A DNA stretch of 64,000 nucleotides, from positions 1-64,000 of the forward strand of contig JAAUUT010000008.1 of the NCBI GenBank assembly GCA_012031035.1, given 5' to 3'. The position numbers and the translations under genes were made by a program. Of the stretch, positions 38,342 to 47,909 are shown one piece after another. The notes under the pieces were generated by a model. The model was not told the DNA's origin. It did no database searches and saw only the letters and a list, made by a program, of their open reading frames with translations. This DNA is from Candidatus Altimarinota bacterium (lineage in GTDB: Bacteria; Cyanobacteriota; Cyanobacteriia; Cyanobacteriales; Microcystaceae). Every line of letters begins with the position of its first letter. Positions within the stretch are counted from its first letter, which is position 1.

Positions 38342-38497
38342 AAAAACTCATATAACGAGGCTCAATAATTCATGAATATTGTAGTATGAAGCTTTGACCT
38401 TTGCGCGGGCAAGCTTATTCTCACTACAAAAAAACTCGCTTTTAGATGAATTTAGACGCTTTTCATCATTCATAATTGAGCATTCATAATTCTTTAG

Positions 38498-38725
38498 TTA
38501 CTTTTTAGCAGGCGCTTTAACGAGTTCGAGTTCGTGTTCGGCGAAGTTATTAGTGTTTACTCCACCAGCATTGCCGCTAAATCCAGTGTAGTTAACGTTA
38601 TTAAAGCGAACGATGTAAGGATAGATAATGCCACTTTTTTCAACGCTAGCGACGGTTCCCACATCTCCAAACCAATAGGATTCTTTGCGAAGAATTCTGA
38701 CTTTTGCTCCACGTTCGATTGCCAT
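38498..38725 (-). CDS. psaE: Photosystem I subunit IV (PsaE)
   Basis: This stromal-side subunit of photosystem I supports ferredoxin docking and cyclic electron flow. The 75-residue SH3-like protein is complete: [20 protein letters not shown] at the N terminus, [20 protein letters not shown] in the core and [11 protein letters not shown] near the C terminus. Its C-terminal tail (KAPAKK) is basic. The gene is monocistronic, as usual, and the short leader (38726-38760) should carry the light-regulated promoter, but no element is clear. The start ATG at 38725 matches the mature N terminus. Confidence 0.97.
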   Translation of the reverse strand: MAIERGAKVRILRKESYWFGDVGTVASVEKSGIIYPYIVRFNNVNYTGFSGNAGGVNTNNFAEHELELVKAPAKK

Positions 38726-38868
38726 AAGTTTTTTTCCTTGATATATCGGTATCGAATCTAAGATTGCTAGTGCCTTATCCCATATAAGATAAGTACCTAG
38801 ATTTTATGTTTCTTTTATAAAAGCGTACTACTGTATTTGAACTCCTAGATAGCTCAAAATTTTAAGTT

Positions 38869-39522
38869 TTATTGCAATTCTTGCCACCGCAAGCTTACAA
38901 AATAGGCAGAACGCCCCCAGACATCTTTAGTGATTGAGATTTCAGCCAACTCCAAATTAAAAGGAATAGCAGTCGTTAAATACTTTTGCGCTAACATTCC
39001 CAAATCGGGTGCTAATTGAGTAGCGACGACGGTAGATAGACCTAATCCGATGAGTTGTTCGATTGGGCCTCTTGGCAAGAGTAAATGCGTGCCTAAAGCA
39101 AATCCTGCGGTTAAAAACATATTGACAGATAAGTTAGTCCCACAGCGGGGGTGTATAGCTAAATTCCATTCTCCTGCTTTGAGTTTTCGCAAAGCCATAC
39201 GAACAGCCCTGTGCAGATCTAAACTATCTACTTGACCGTATAGATAAAATCCTCGGTCGGTAGATAATCCTCCCAACAGGTCGTTGTCTTGTGGATAGGA
39301 ATTTTCTAATAATGTTTGAGGGCTGATAGGGCGATCTTTTTCGCTTAACATCCAAACTGTAGCGTGTTCGAGAGCATGAACTTGACGTAACATCAAAAGT
39401 TCTTTTAATCCAGGAATAAATCCTAATTGCTTGAGTAATTCGCTATCCCAGATGGCTTGTGGCTTAAAAATATCGAATTCCCAAGCAATACCCGCGTTTG
39501 TAGAGGCATTTGTCATAGTCAT
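38869..39522 (-). CDS. DUF6391 family protein
   Basis: The 217-residue protein is conserved among cyanobacteria as a family of unknown function (DUF6391, from memory). Notable are RQVHALEHATVWML (about 46-59) and AIHPRCGTNLSVNMF (about 122-136), two His-containing segments that could bind metal (HALEHA plus HPRCGTN). A short hydrophobic region at about 136-165 suggests membrane association. It starts at ATG 39522 and is divergent from argJ, with a 219-base promoter region between. Confidence 0.75.
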   Translation of the reverse strand: MTMTNASTNAGIAWEFDIFKPQAIWDSELLKQLGFIPGLKELLMLRQVHALEHATVWMLSEKDRPISPQTLLENSYPQDNDLLGGLSTDRGFYLYGQVDSLDLHRAVRMALRKLKAGEWNLAIHPRCGTNLSVNMFLTAGFALGTHLLLPRGPIEQLIGLGLSTVVATQLAPDLGMLAQKYLTTAIPFNLELAEISITKDVWGRSAYFVSLRWQELQ

Positions 39523-39741
39523 TAATTCGAGCCGTAGCGCGATTCGTAGAGGTTCCTTAAATAGATATTGTTCGAGAGTATGGTTATTCTATAGTTCTAC
39601 ATTAGCGAATATTGAAGTTCAGCAGAGAAAGTTTACAAGGAAAAAAGCTCATACTATAAAGAGTCGTTGACTTGCTCTCAAACCTAAAAAGCTTTCTTGC
39701 TATAATCTGCTTTTGACAACAGAGAAGGGATCGAGCAAATA

Positions 39742-40983
39742 ATGGCAGACTGGCAAGAGATAGATGGCGGCGTAACAGCACCTAAAGGTTACAGGGCAGC
39801 AGGAATTACCGCAGGATTAAAACCCTCTGGGTTGCCCGATTTAGCCTTAATTTTCTCAGAAACCGAAGCGATCGCGGCAGGTGTGTTTACTACCTCCGAA
39901 GTTCGCGCCGCTTGCGTCGATTATTGCCGCCAGCGTCTTGCTGCTAAAGCTAGTGCCCGCGCTATTCTCTGCAATGCAGGACAGGCTAATGCGGCTACAG
40001 GCGATCGCGGTTGGGAAGATGCCCTCGAATGCGCCCGTCTCCTCGGCGAAGCCCTTCTCATTCCTTACGAGCATATTCTTCTCGCTTCTACAGGCGTAAT
40101 CGGACAGCGAATTCGCATGGATGCACTGCGATCGGGCATTCCTAAACTAGTATCGGCTTTATCTGAAGATGGCGGCGATGCGGCTGCTAAATCGATTATT
40201 ACGACAGATTTGGTGACAAAATCTATTGCCCTAGAAACGACGATGGACGGTCGCCCCGTGCGCATGGGCGGCATGGCTAAGGGATCGGGCATGATTCATC
40301 CTAATATGGCGACGATGTTGGCGTTTTTGACTTGCGATGCAGCCGTTTCTACCTCCCTATGGCAACAAATGCTTAAACGAGCGGCCGATCGCAGTTTTAA
40401 TCAAATTACAGTAGATGGCGATACCAGTACCAATGATAGCTTAATCGCTTTAGCAAATGGTCAGTCGAGAACCGCAGCAATTACCGAAATGGGAGCCGAT
40501 GCCGAAAAGCTAGAAGCTATGCTGACGGATGTGTGCCAGCATTTAGCCAAAGCGATCGCTAGAGATGGCGAAGGGGCAACTTGTTTAATCGAAGTGCAAG
40601 TATCCGGCGCGCCCGATGACGACTCTGCCCGTCAGATTGCCAGAACGATCGCGGGATCTTCGCTAGTTAAATCTGCTATTTTTGGGCGCGATCCCAATTG
40701 GGGTAGAATAGCTGGTGCGGCTGGAAGAGCGGGAGTATCTTTTCATCAAGAAGAATTGCAGATTAAATTAGGCAATTTTTTGATGATGGAAAACGGTCAA
40801 CCCCTGGAATTCGATCGCGCTGCGGCAAGTAATTATCTTAAACAAGCAGCAACAGGAGCATACTTAAAAGAAGATACCGTATTAATCTCGGTTTGTATCG
40901 GCAACGGTTCGGGCACGGGCACGGCTTGGGGCTGCGATTTGAGTTACGATTATGTAAGGATTAATGCCGAGTATACTACTTAG
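39742..40983 (+). CDS. argJ: Bifunctional ornithine acetyltransferase/N-acetylglutamate synthase
   Basis: ArgJ transfers the acetyl group from N-acetylornithine to glutamate and can also start the cycle with acetyl-CoA, in arginine biosynthesis. The 413-residue precursor self-cleaves before the nucleophilic Thr in GMIHPNMATMLAFLTCDA (about residue 190). TVDGDTSTNDS and the conserved GRDPNWGRIAGAAGRAG are intact, and the C-terminal GNGSGTGTAWGCDLSYDYV is normal. The N terminus starts MADWQEIDGGVTAPKG at ATG 39742. The gene stands alone. Confidence 0.96.
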   Translation: MADWQEIDGGVTAPKGYRAAGITAGLKPSGLPDLALIFSETEAIAAGVFTTSEVRAACVDYCRQRLAAKASARAILCNAGQANAATGDRGWEDALECARLLGEALLIPYEHILLASTGVIGQRIRMDALRSGIPKLVSALSEDGGDAAAKSIITTDLVTKSIALETTMDGRPVRMGGMAKGSGMIHPNMATMLAFLTCDAAVSTSLWQQMLKRAADRSFNQITVDGDTSTNDSLIALANGQSRTAAITEMGADAEKLEAMLTDVCQHLAKAIARDGEGATCLIEVQVSGAPDDDSARQIARTIAGSSLVKSAIFGRDPNWGRIAGAAGRAGVSFHQEELQIKLGNFLMMENGQPLEFDRAAASNYLKQAATGAYLKEDTVLISVCIGNGSGTGTAWGCDLSYDYVRINAEYTT

Positions 40984-41079
40984 ATTTATGGCGTTGCTGA
41001 ATTAGGATATGTATTTTAAGAAATGCGATCGCGGCTAATAAAACTAATCGAATTATTTTCATTTAATAACTTGCGGATT

Positions 41080-41631
41080 TTATCTACCTTCTGGCAAGTA
41101 TTTAAACAAATCATCCAATATTTTATTAGCTCCTGACATACCGAACCCTCGCCAATTTTCTTGGCTGACAACATAAGCTCGATTGTTTTTAACTACTTTT
41201 AAGTTGCTAAAAATCGGATGCTGGAAATAAAAGCTTGATTTTCTTTCGTCAACATCAATAATAAATAGGATATCAGCATCATATTCATTAATGGTTTCAA
41301 TGCTGAGATTCCACTTGCCATCAGATACAGCTTTATGGCGTAAACCAATATCTCTTAAAATATAGGAAATAGTATCACTCTTAGCGATTGTCCAAGTATA
41401 ACCCTCACCAGAAAAAAGTACAGAAACCTCTATTTGCTGCAACTGGTTTCCCAAACGTCGCTTCAATTCTTCAGTTCGTTTTTGATATTGATTTAAAACT
41501 TCCTCTGCTTTTGTTTCTTGACCAAGTAATTTAGCAAGATAGCGAATATTTTCTTTAAAGTAAGCTTTATTTTCCCGATCTATAGCTGGGATGTCAGCAT
41601 CATTAGGTACTGAAACAGTAGGTGCGATCAC
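41080..41631 (-). pseudogene. C-terminal fragment of an iron-siderophore substrate-binding protein
   Basis: The 183-codon frame corresponds to the second lobe of FecB/BtuF-type binding proteins: it starts at IAPTVSVP, which aligns with IAPTVVLN of the neighbouring full protein, and continues through LGQETKAEEVLNQYQKRTEE to a natural end. There is no signal peptide and no first lobe. The start is a GTG within an upstream-truncated context just 11 bases after the full-length gene's stop. A tandem duplication followed by deletion of the first lobe would give this arrangement. It is unlikely to work in transport. Confidence 0.8.
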
Positions 41632-41642
41632 TCATCCACCAA

Positions 41643-42668
41643 CTACTTTTGACCACACCCATTAACAAGGTATTTTTCTAAGTCATCAAGGATGGCATTA
41701 ATCGCAAAAATATCTGGATTATCCCAATGCTTGTCGACAACATAAACTTTATTTTGTTGAACAACTTCGAGGTGTAACCATAAAGGACTTTGTTTGAGCT
41801 TATTTAACGTCTTCTTATCATCTTCCCTTTCCGAAGATACAACGAAGAGAACATCCCCATCAATATCAGATATTTTTTCCTTAGATATTAGAGTGTTGAT
41901 ATAGAATAAATTGTGTGATTTAGGACGTTGTAAACCAATATCCTTCAACACTGACCAGGAGAAATGCTTTTCTCCATAAGCCCCAATGCCATATTCTGAA
42001 GATATATCGGCAATAGATACCTCCATAGTTTTGCAGCGATCGGCCAAAGTTTGCTTCAATTTTTCCACCCGTTTCCAATACCGATCGATCAATTTGCGAC
42101 CCACTTCTTGTTTATCCAACACCTGGGCGAGTTCCTCTAACATCTCTGTCCAGAGAGGTGGTGTATTGAGAACAACTGTAGGTGCAATATAGGACAGCTG
42201 TTTGTAAATACCTTTCAACTCAGAGCCAGAAATAATTAGGTCTGGTTTAAGTCTCAAAATCTTTTCTATATTCGGACTATTATAACTCCCAATAGATTCT
42301 ATTCGGTCTGCTTTACCTTGAAGATATTTTGGAATAGGAACACGCGGAAAATAATTAAATGCAATAGGCTGGATGCCCAATGCCCAACTATTGGCAAAAC
42401 TATCCAACGTCAAAATTACTACCCGTTGAGGGTTGCGAGGAATGCAGGCGCTACCCATTATATGTTGCACGGTTCGGCAATTCTCAATAGGCTGTTTATA
42501 GCTAGTAATATTGATGTCATGAGTTGCGCTGCAAGCCGAAACTAGCTTTACTATTAAGATACTCAAAAGTATCAGGTGGATGAGGCGGTGCAAAGAAATA
42601 CTCGTGAGCATTACTCGAAAGAAGGTTTTAAGGAGAGATGAGGGTTTTGGATGACAGGTTGGTAACAA
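41643..42668 (-). CDS. Iron-siderophore ABC transporter substrate-binding lipoprotein
   Basis: The 341-residue protein has a lipoprotein signal (LILLSILIVKLVSACSATHD, Cys at about 46). Its first lobe has RVVILTLDSFANSWALGIQP and the second has YIAPTVVLNTPPLWTEMLEE and VWVVQQNKVYVVDKHWD-type segments, as in the FecB/FhuD helical-backbone family. It should bind ferric-siderophore in the periplasm and pass it to an ABC permease; none is encoded here. An inner ATG at 42614 (MLTSISLHRL) directly before the signal is the more probable start. It stands immediately upstream of the C-terminal fragment and downstream of the TonB receptor. Confidence 0.85.
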   Translation of the reverse strand: MLPTCHPKPSSLLKTFFRVMLTSISLHRLIHLILLSILIVKLVSACSATHDINITSYKQPIENCRTVQHIMGSACIPRNPQRVVILTLDSFANSWALGIQPIAFNYFPRVPIPKYLQGKADRIESIGSYNSPNIEKILRLKPDLIISGSELKGIYKQLSYIAPTVVLNTPPLWTEMLEELAQVLDKQEVGRKLIDRYWKRVEKLKQTLADRCKTMEVSIADISSEYGIGAYGEKHFSWSVLKDIGLQRPKSHNLFYINTLISKEKISDIDGDVLFVVSSEREDDKKTLNKLKQSPLWLHLEVVQQNKVYVVDKHWDNPDIFAINAILDDLEKYLVNGCGQK

Positions 42669-42818
42669 GCTGTCATTAAAAGTAAGAAAAAGCCATTAGT
42701 AAAAATGGCTTAATTAGACGATACAACTGTTTTTTCATCACGCATTTTCCAGTTACAGATAAAATAAAACTGTTTGTGGCACGATGTTGAACTCATGCTT
42801 AACCTGACTGCCAAAGAG

Positions 42819-44866
42819 TTAAAATGTCCAACCAATTGAGCCAGTGATAGTCAATGGCGCACCTCTCTGAACAGAGTTTCTACCGAAGACATAGCTAGCA
42901 TAGTCTATATCAAACAGATTACGGACATTAATCGCTGCATTAAACCCGTCTCGACGATAGTAAAGGGCTGCATCGGTTCGTAAGTGACTGGGTAGTTCAA
43001 AGGAGTTTGCGAGATCGCCCTGTCTTTCTCCGATATAAAACAGACCTAAACCAAAGCCTAAACCTCTTAAATTACCTTTCTGAATTTCATAGGTTGTCCA
43101 AAGGCTGGCTTGATTAAATGGTACATTATCCAATTGATTGCCGACAGGAGTAGCATTATCCTTGGTGACTTCTGCATCGGTATAGGCATAGGAGGCAATA
43201 ATTTTCCAACCGGGTAAAATCTCACCTGCAACATCCAACTCAATTCCTTGACTTCTGACTTCTCCAGTTTGAATCGAGAAACCCTGTGCAGCTGGTAGAG
43301 GATCGGGATCGGGAGTAGCCACATCTGTTTTGGTGATATGATAAGCAGCAATGGTTGCCGAAAGCCTGCGATCTAAAAAGTCTGTTTTTACACCAATTTC
43401 ATATTGAGTTCCCCGCGTTGGTTTCAATGCTCTCCCATCTGGATTACGTCCGACGCTAGGTTTAAAAGAGCTACTGTAACTGGCGTAGAGAGAAACATTG
43501 TCACTGGGTTGATACACTAAGCCGATACGAGGGCTGAAGGCACCATCATTCTGTAATGGTTCATTAACGTCATTAAGTAAATCTTCAAATTTATTGGAAA
43601 TCCAATCATAGCGACCACCAATCAGTAGCTTCAAGTTATCGCTAAAAGCAATTTGATCCTGAAGGTAGACTCCGTAAGTTTCAGTCGCATAATCAATCTT
43701 TGCGCCAAGTGGATATTCAGGTTTTGGAATATTGTAGTTTGGGTTAAAAATATCCAAAACGAAAGCGGGTGTTGGAGATGTAAAAAAAGATAGAATTCCA
43801 CCTTCAAGGTAGTTAATATCAAAGCCTGCTAAGATTTGGTGGGAAATCGATCCAGTATTAAATTTTCCTAGCAAGTCTATCTGTCCAAAGTAGTTGTTTG
43901 CCCGAGTGCCAGAGCTAGGTTCCCGAGAAAAAAATGTGGTTGTTAGAGTTCGGTCATCAGCGAGTTCAAAAAACACTCGCTCTAGAGTCCTTTGATTCAG
44001 CACGATCGCAAGATTATTGCGAATTTGCCAGTTTTCGCTGAATTTGTGGTTTAGGGTTAAGCCAATTCTGTTGGTTGTGACATCGTTTAAAGTTAAATCA
44101 GGGTATGAAGGATAAAAATTTCGAGGTGGTAAGCTGCCATCGCTCAGTAACGGAACGTTAGCTATTGGAGGATCTGCAAAATATCTAACGTACTCATAAG
44201 ATAAATTCAGGTCTGTTCGATCTCCTAATTTCAAGGTAATGGAGGGCGCAATTGTGGTTGTATTGGAGCTAACGAAATCCTGATAACTTCCAGCACCTCG
44301 ATAGCTGGCGATAAATCGATACAATACATTGCCATCTGTTGTCAATGGAGCAGATAAGTCGATACTTGGTTGATAGAATCCGTAGTTACCTGCTTGAAAT
44401 TCGACATTGTAATAGGGTGTGCTGAGGGGTTTTTTGGTGACAGTATTGATCACACCACCTGGTTCTTGCGCGCTGAATAGAACTGAGGCTGGTCCTTTTA
44501 GCACTTCTACTTGTTCAATTGTCCCAATAGATGACACGGAGTAGTAATCATAATCTCGAAAGCCATTGCGTAAATTTCCTGAGTCAAATGAATTAAATCC
44601 TCTGATGATAAAAGCCCCACCGGGTGAGCCAAAGTTCCTAGAACCATCAAGAACACCACTAACGGTTTCTACTGCTTCAAAACGTTTTGGGCATTGCGAT
44701 CGCGTAATACCTCCTGTGGTACAACCTGTATTGACTGGGGAATATCCCGAATCGGTGTATCCGTCCGAGTTGCCGTGGAAGCATTAGGAACTCGATAGCC
44801 GTCTTGCTCTCCCGTTACTACTAACTCAATCTCTTCTCCCTGTGCTGTTTGACCCCTCTCCCGACT
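42819..44866 (-). pseudogene. TonB-dependent siderophore receptor, plug and barrel, frameshifted in the plug
   Basis: From 44537 to 42819 one frame encodes the last part of the plug (EVLKGPASVLFSAQEPGGVI) and the full beta-barrel ending in ITGSIGWTF, the usual terminal Phe. Upstream the plug continues in a second frame: IELVVTGEQDGYRVPNASTA, then DIPQSIQVVPQEVLRDRNAQ, which breaks at about 44676-44682, where one base is missing in TTTTGAAG. The next part (EAVETVSGVLDGSRNF) is back in the barrel frame. With the base restored the plug is complete, and it joins in frame to the AMIN segment at 44876 except for two stop codons brought in by a palindromic repeat. Receptor type: ferric-siderophore, outer membrane. 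Confidence 0.85.
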
Positions 44867-44899
44867 CCCCCCTTACTAAGGGGGGATTTTAAGGGGGGT
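44867..44899. repeat. G/C-rich palindromic repeat with in-frame stops inside the TonB receptor gene
   Basis: CCCCCCTTA-C-TAAGGGGGG (44867-44885) is a perfect 9-bp palindrome, followed by a GGGGGG tract at 44893-44898. On the coding strand it reads CCCCCCTTAGTAAGGGGGG, and TAG and TAA fall in the receptor frame. Similar G/C blocks lie at 45209-45244 and 45614-45649. Confidence 0.8.
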
Positions 44900-45880
44900 G
44901 GCGCTAAAAATCAAGCCTTCTTCGCTGTCAAACAACTCTACCGTTGGCTGTTCCTCTTTTCCGACAACGGTCACTAACACCGTATTTTCATCTCGGTTGG
45001 TAACAGTTACTTCGCTCACTCCTTCGATGGGGTTTTCTTGTCGGAATGATTGTTGTAATTGAGCATTGGGGATTTCGGCAAGAAAATTGTTGTTTTTAGA
45101 TATGTTGACAACTCGCAACTGTTGTGCTTTGCCTGTAGGAGTGAGTAAAAGAATTTCAAATCCTGTTTCGGTAGGGTTGAGTTGCACTCGCTCGATGGTT
45201 ACGATTTGACCCCCCTCATTCCCCCCTGGCTTCGGGGGGAGGGAAGAAGGTGGAGTTTGTGCATTAGCATTGACAGGGGTTAAACCAAAAATTAATCCTT
45301 CATTGCTATCAAATAATTCAACTTGTGGCGGCGCTGTTTCTCCGATTACTCTAACTTGAATCGTCTTATCATCGAGATTGGTAATAACGATTTCGCTAAT
45401 TCCTGCTGAGGGTTTTTGAGAACGAAATGGCTTGCTATCTGGTAACTGTAGTTGTGCCCCTTCAATCTCGGCGATAAAATTGTTCCCATCGCTGCGATCG
45501 CTAACTTGTAGTTGCTGTGCCCCTGGAGTTTGTAAAATTACTTCTACCCCTGATTCAGTAGGGGTGATTTCAATTCCTGTAATTGGTATAATCCCTTCCT
45601 GTTTCTCGATACTCTCTCCCCTTTGCAAGGGGGGAGTTGGAGGGGGGTTATCTAGTGTTTGTCCTATAATGCGATCGCATGGAGCGGTACGCGGAGCGTA
45701 ATCGCGACTAACACGAAATTTAATTTCGCTCAGTTGGGTAAAATTTTTACCTTCAACGTTTTTTTTAACTTCCTCACTTTTAGCAGAAGTTGCGATCGCC
45801 CGGAGGGCAGCGCCAGAGGCGATCGCAACTACCATTGCACCCGTTAATATTAAACTTTGAAATAATCTATCTAGCTTCAT
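44876..45880 (-). pseudogene. AMIN-domain N-terminal region of the TonB-dependent receptor
   Basis: The 334-codon frame has a signal peptide (LILTGAMVVAIASGAALRAI), then two AMIN domains (about 100-205 and 225-330), each with GISEIVITN or GVSEVTVTN and an LxxFDSxEGLIF end. In cyanobacteria such AMIN pairs precede the plug of TonB-dependent receptors. The frame is the same as the plug segment beginning QTAQGEEIE 44 bases downstream; only the stops TAG and TAA in the palindromic repeat separate them. Two proline-rich stretches (DNPPPTPPLQRGE and SSLPPKPGGNEGG) are translated from similar G/C repeats. Alone it could be a secreted AMIN protein. Confidence 0.85.
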
Positions 45881-46190
45881 TTATCCTCTCACACCCCAAA
45901 AATTCACTCAAAAGAAGTTTTCTAGCAATTTTTTAGCTTTTGTAGACCAGAGTTGTTGCTCCCTCTCATCCCCCAAATCTGGAGGACTTTGACCTCCATC
46001 TTTAACTGTTACCAGTTATCAGTTACCGGACGACTTGATTGGTCACTGTTCACTGATAATGGGGGGGCGATAACCGCGTAAAAATCGCAAACCTTACTAA
46101 CTAACTTCTTAAGAAAAATTCTTAATTGAATGAGTATAATAAGGGATTTCTATTTTTAATTTGAATGCTCGACGGATTTTTTTCTGAACG
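45881..46190. other. Intergenic region between AraC gene and receptor
   Basis: These 310 bases should hold the receptor promoter and an AraC or Fur operator, but I see no box I can defend. It includes a G/C-rich remnant (CATCCCCCAAATCTGGAGGA, near 45967) and partial heptad units of the CTGGTAA type at about 46006-46057. Confidence 0.6.
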
Positions 46191-47211
46191 CTAGAAGAAT
46201 TTTGAGCTATTTTGCAGATATTGTTTGGGATTGACACCAAACTTTTTGCGAAATGCGATCGCAAAATAACTGCGACTCACAAAACCAACTCTTGAGGCCA
46301 CTTCTTCAACTTTCATTTCACCTGTTGCTAACAATTGTTGCGCTTGTTCGAGTCGATAGTCGTACAAGTATTTAAAAGCGGATGTCCCAAAAACTTGACG
46401 GAAACCGCGCTTTAATTTAAAGTCATTCAAACCAACTTGTCGTGCTAGTTCTACAAGGCTAGGTGGATTCTCCAAATGACTCAGTAATATTTCCTTAGCT
46501 TGATGAATTCTCTCAATCTCGCTTAAGCCTCTAGTAAAAAAGTTTTTTTTGATAAAACTTTTTATCTTGGAACTGTTGCAAATGCAGCGCTATCAAATCT
46601 ATCGCCCTACCTTCTAAATACATCTGCTTCATCAAGCCTTCATAGGGACAGTGTAAAATCTCATATAGTGCTTGCCGCATTTTCCGCATTGTTTTTCCTA
46701 TGTGATAGTAAGGTTGCGGTGTATCGATCGCTATGCCTTGACGTATTTCAACTGGAATCTGTTGTATGAGTTCTTCACTAAAACCTTGAAAGAATTGTTG
46801 CGGTTCAAATCCAATATAAATTCGTGAATATTTCTCTCCTGCTTGCCACCACTCAGTTTCTTTAACATCATAGTTGCATTCTGAATAATATCTACCCACT
46901 AATTCCTCGATTTCATCGGTTAAACCGTGACGATGGATTCTTACTTTTCCTGAAAGAAAAAAGCTTAAACCAAATTTATAATCATTATTAATATTTCTCT
47001 GCCAAACAAGATCGTCAGTCAACTCATACTCGTGTATCTCAATGTATAAACCATTTCGCAGTTCTAAGCATGAGCAATACTGATTACCGAAGTCTAGAAA
47101 ATATCCTTGAGAAATCGTTTCGAGATCGGTTGATTGGTCGAAAATATTACCTTTTTGTCGATTTTTTTCCCATAGTTCATCCCAATCTGTTTCGGTGAAA
47201 ATTTTTGTCAT
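46191..47211 (-). pseudogene. AraC-family iron/siderophore regulator with a frameshift before the HTH domain
   Basis: The first frame (47211-46531) encodes the N-terminal ligand part (226 residues) ending at FYQKKLFY. The last part (46475-46191) encodes the AraC HTH domain (LARQVGLNDFKLKRGFRQVF and VEEVASRVGFVSRSYFAIAF). The frames join if the run of eight A (plus-strand T at 46543-46550) is read as seven, giving a protein of about 339 residues like the PchR-type regulators of siderophore receptors. The gene lies upstream of the receptor on the same strand, 310 bases apart. Repression or activation of the receptor is likely, but a split gene would not function. Confidence 0.85.
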
Positions 47212-47637
47212 AATTTATTAGTAATATTTTTCAATAAGTTTCGTGCTAATCATACAGTGTTGCTTCGGGATTTTACAAGTTGGTTTTGGTTTGCCGAAGT
47301 ACGAGCATTCTGAGAGCTTGCACTCTTCACATTAGCCGCAAGGAAATTGATTTCCTTGCTAATATATAAAGTCCATTAATGGAAGTTAAGAAAATAGTTC
47401 GGCAATTAACTAGCTATAAATAGCTTTTAGGCAAGGCTTCAATTACCGGATTTAATTTTTAATCTTCATAAATAAACTAAAATTATTACACAGTCGTCTT
47501 CAGAAGACTTTATATGTGAGGCAGCGATTTTAATCGAGGGGCGGACTATTGAGAATCAACCGTAAAACCCTGCCCATTCCTTGCTGGAGTCAGCCTTGCC
47601 CGTCTATCCTGGTAAAAGGAGTAAGTTAGGATTTGAC
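47212..47637. other. Intergenic region, AT-rich
   Basis: About 430 bases without a gene lie between the divergent AraC and phosphoesterase remnants. Two inverted arms around 47330-47380 (CAAGGAAATTGATTTCCTTG) form a perfect 10-bp palindrome. Nothing else is recognised. Confidence 0.5.
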
Positions 47638-47829
47638 ATGAGCGATCGTTCGGAACGTTTAATCAAAATAGCGGTAGTTGACGACATTCACGATCGCTGG
47701 GAAGAAGATAATCTTGCTCTACAATCACTAGGAGTCGATTTAGCTTTATTTTTAGGAGATTTTTGCAATGAATTAGCAATTATTGGAATTAATTACGAAT
47801 TTACGACCCCCAAATCGCCCATTTGTTAG
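47638..47829 (+). pseudogene. N-terminal remnant of a cyanobacterial metallophosphoesterase
   Basis: From the ATG at 47638 the product begins MSDRSERLIKIAVVDDIHDRWEEDNL and LGVDLALFLGDFCNE, the first two metal motifs (DxH, GDxxxE) of the calcineurin-like TIGR04168-type protein family. Homology stops after about 50 residues; the rest of the about 300-residue protein, including the GNHD and GHxH motifs, is absent. The frame ends at 47829. A large deletion is the simplest explanation. Confidence 0.65.
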
Positions 47830-47909
47830 CTCGGTATACAAGCAAAAGCGCAACAACCAGCCAGCTTAACTTTTGAGATGGCGATGTATTAAATTATCAA
47901 TTTAATTTT

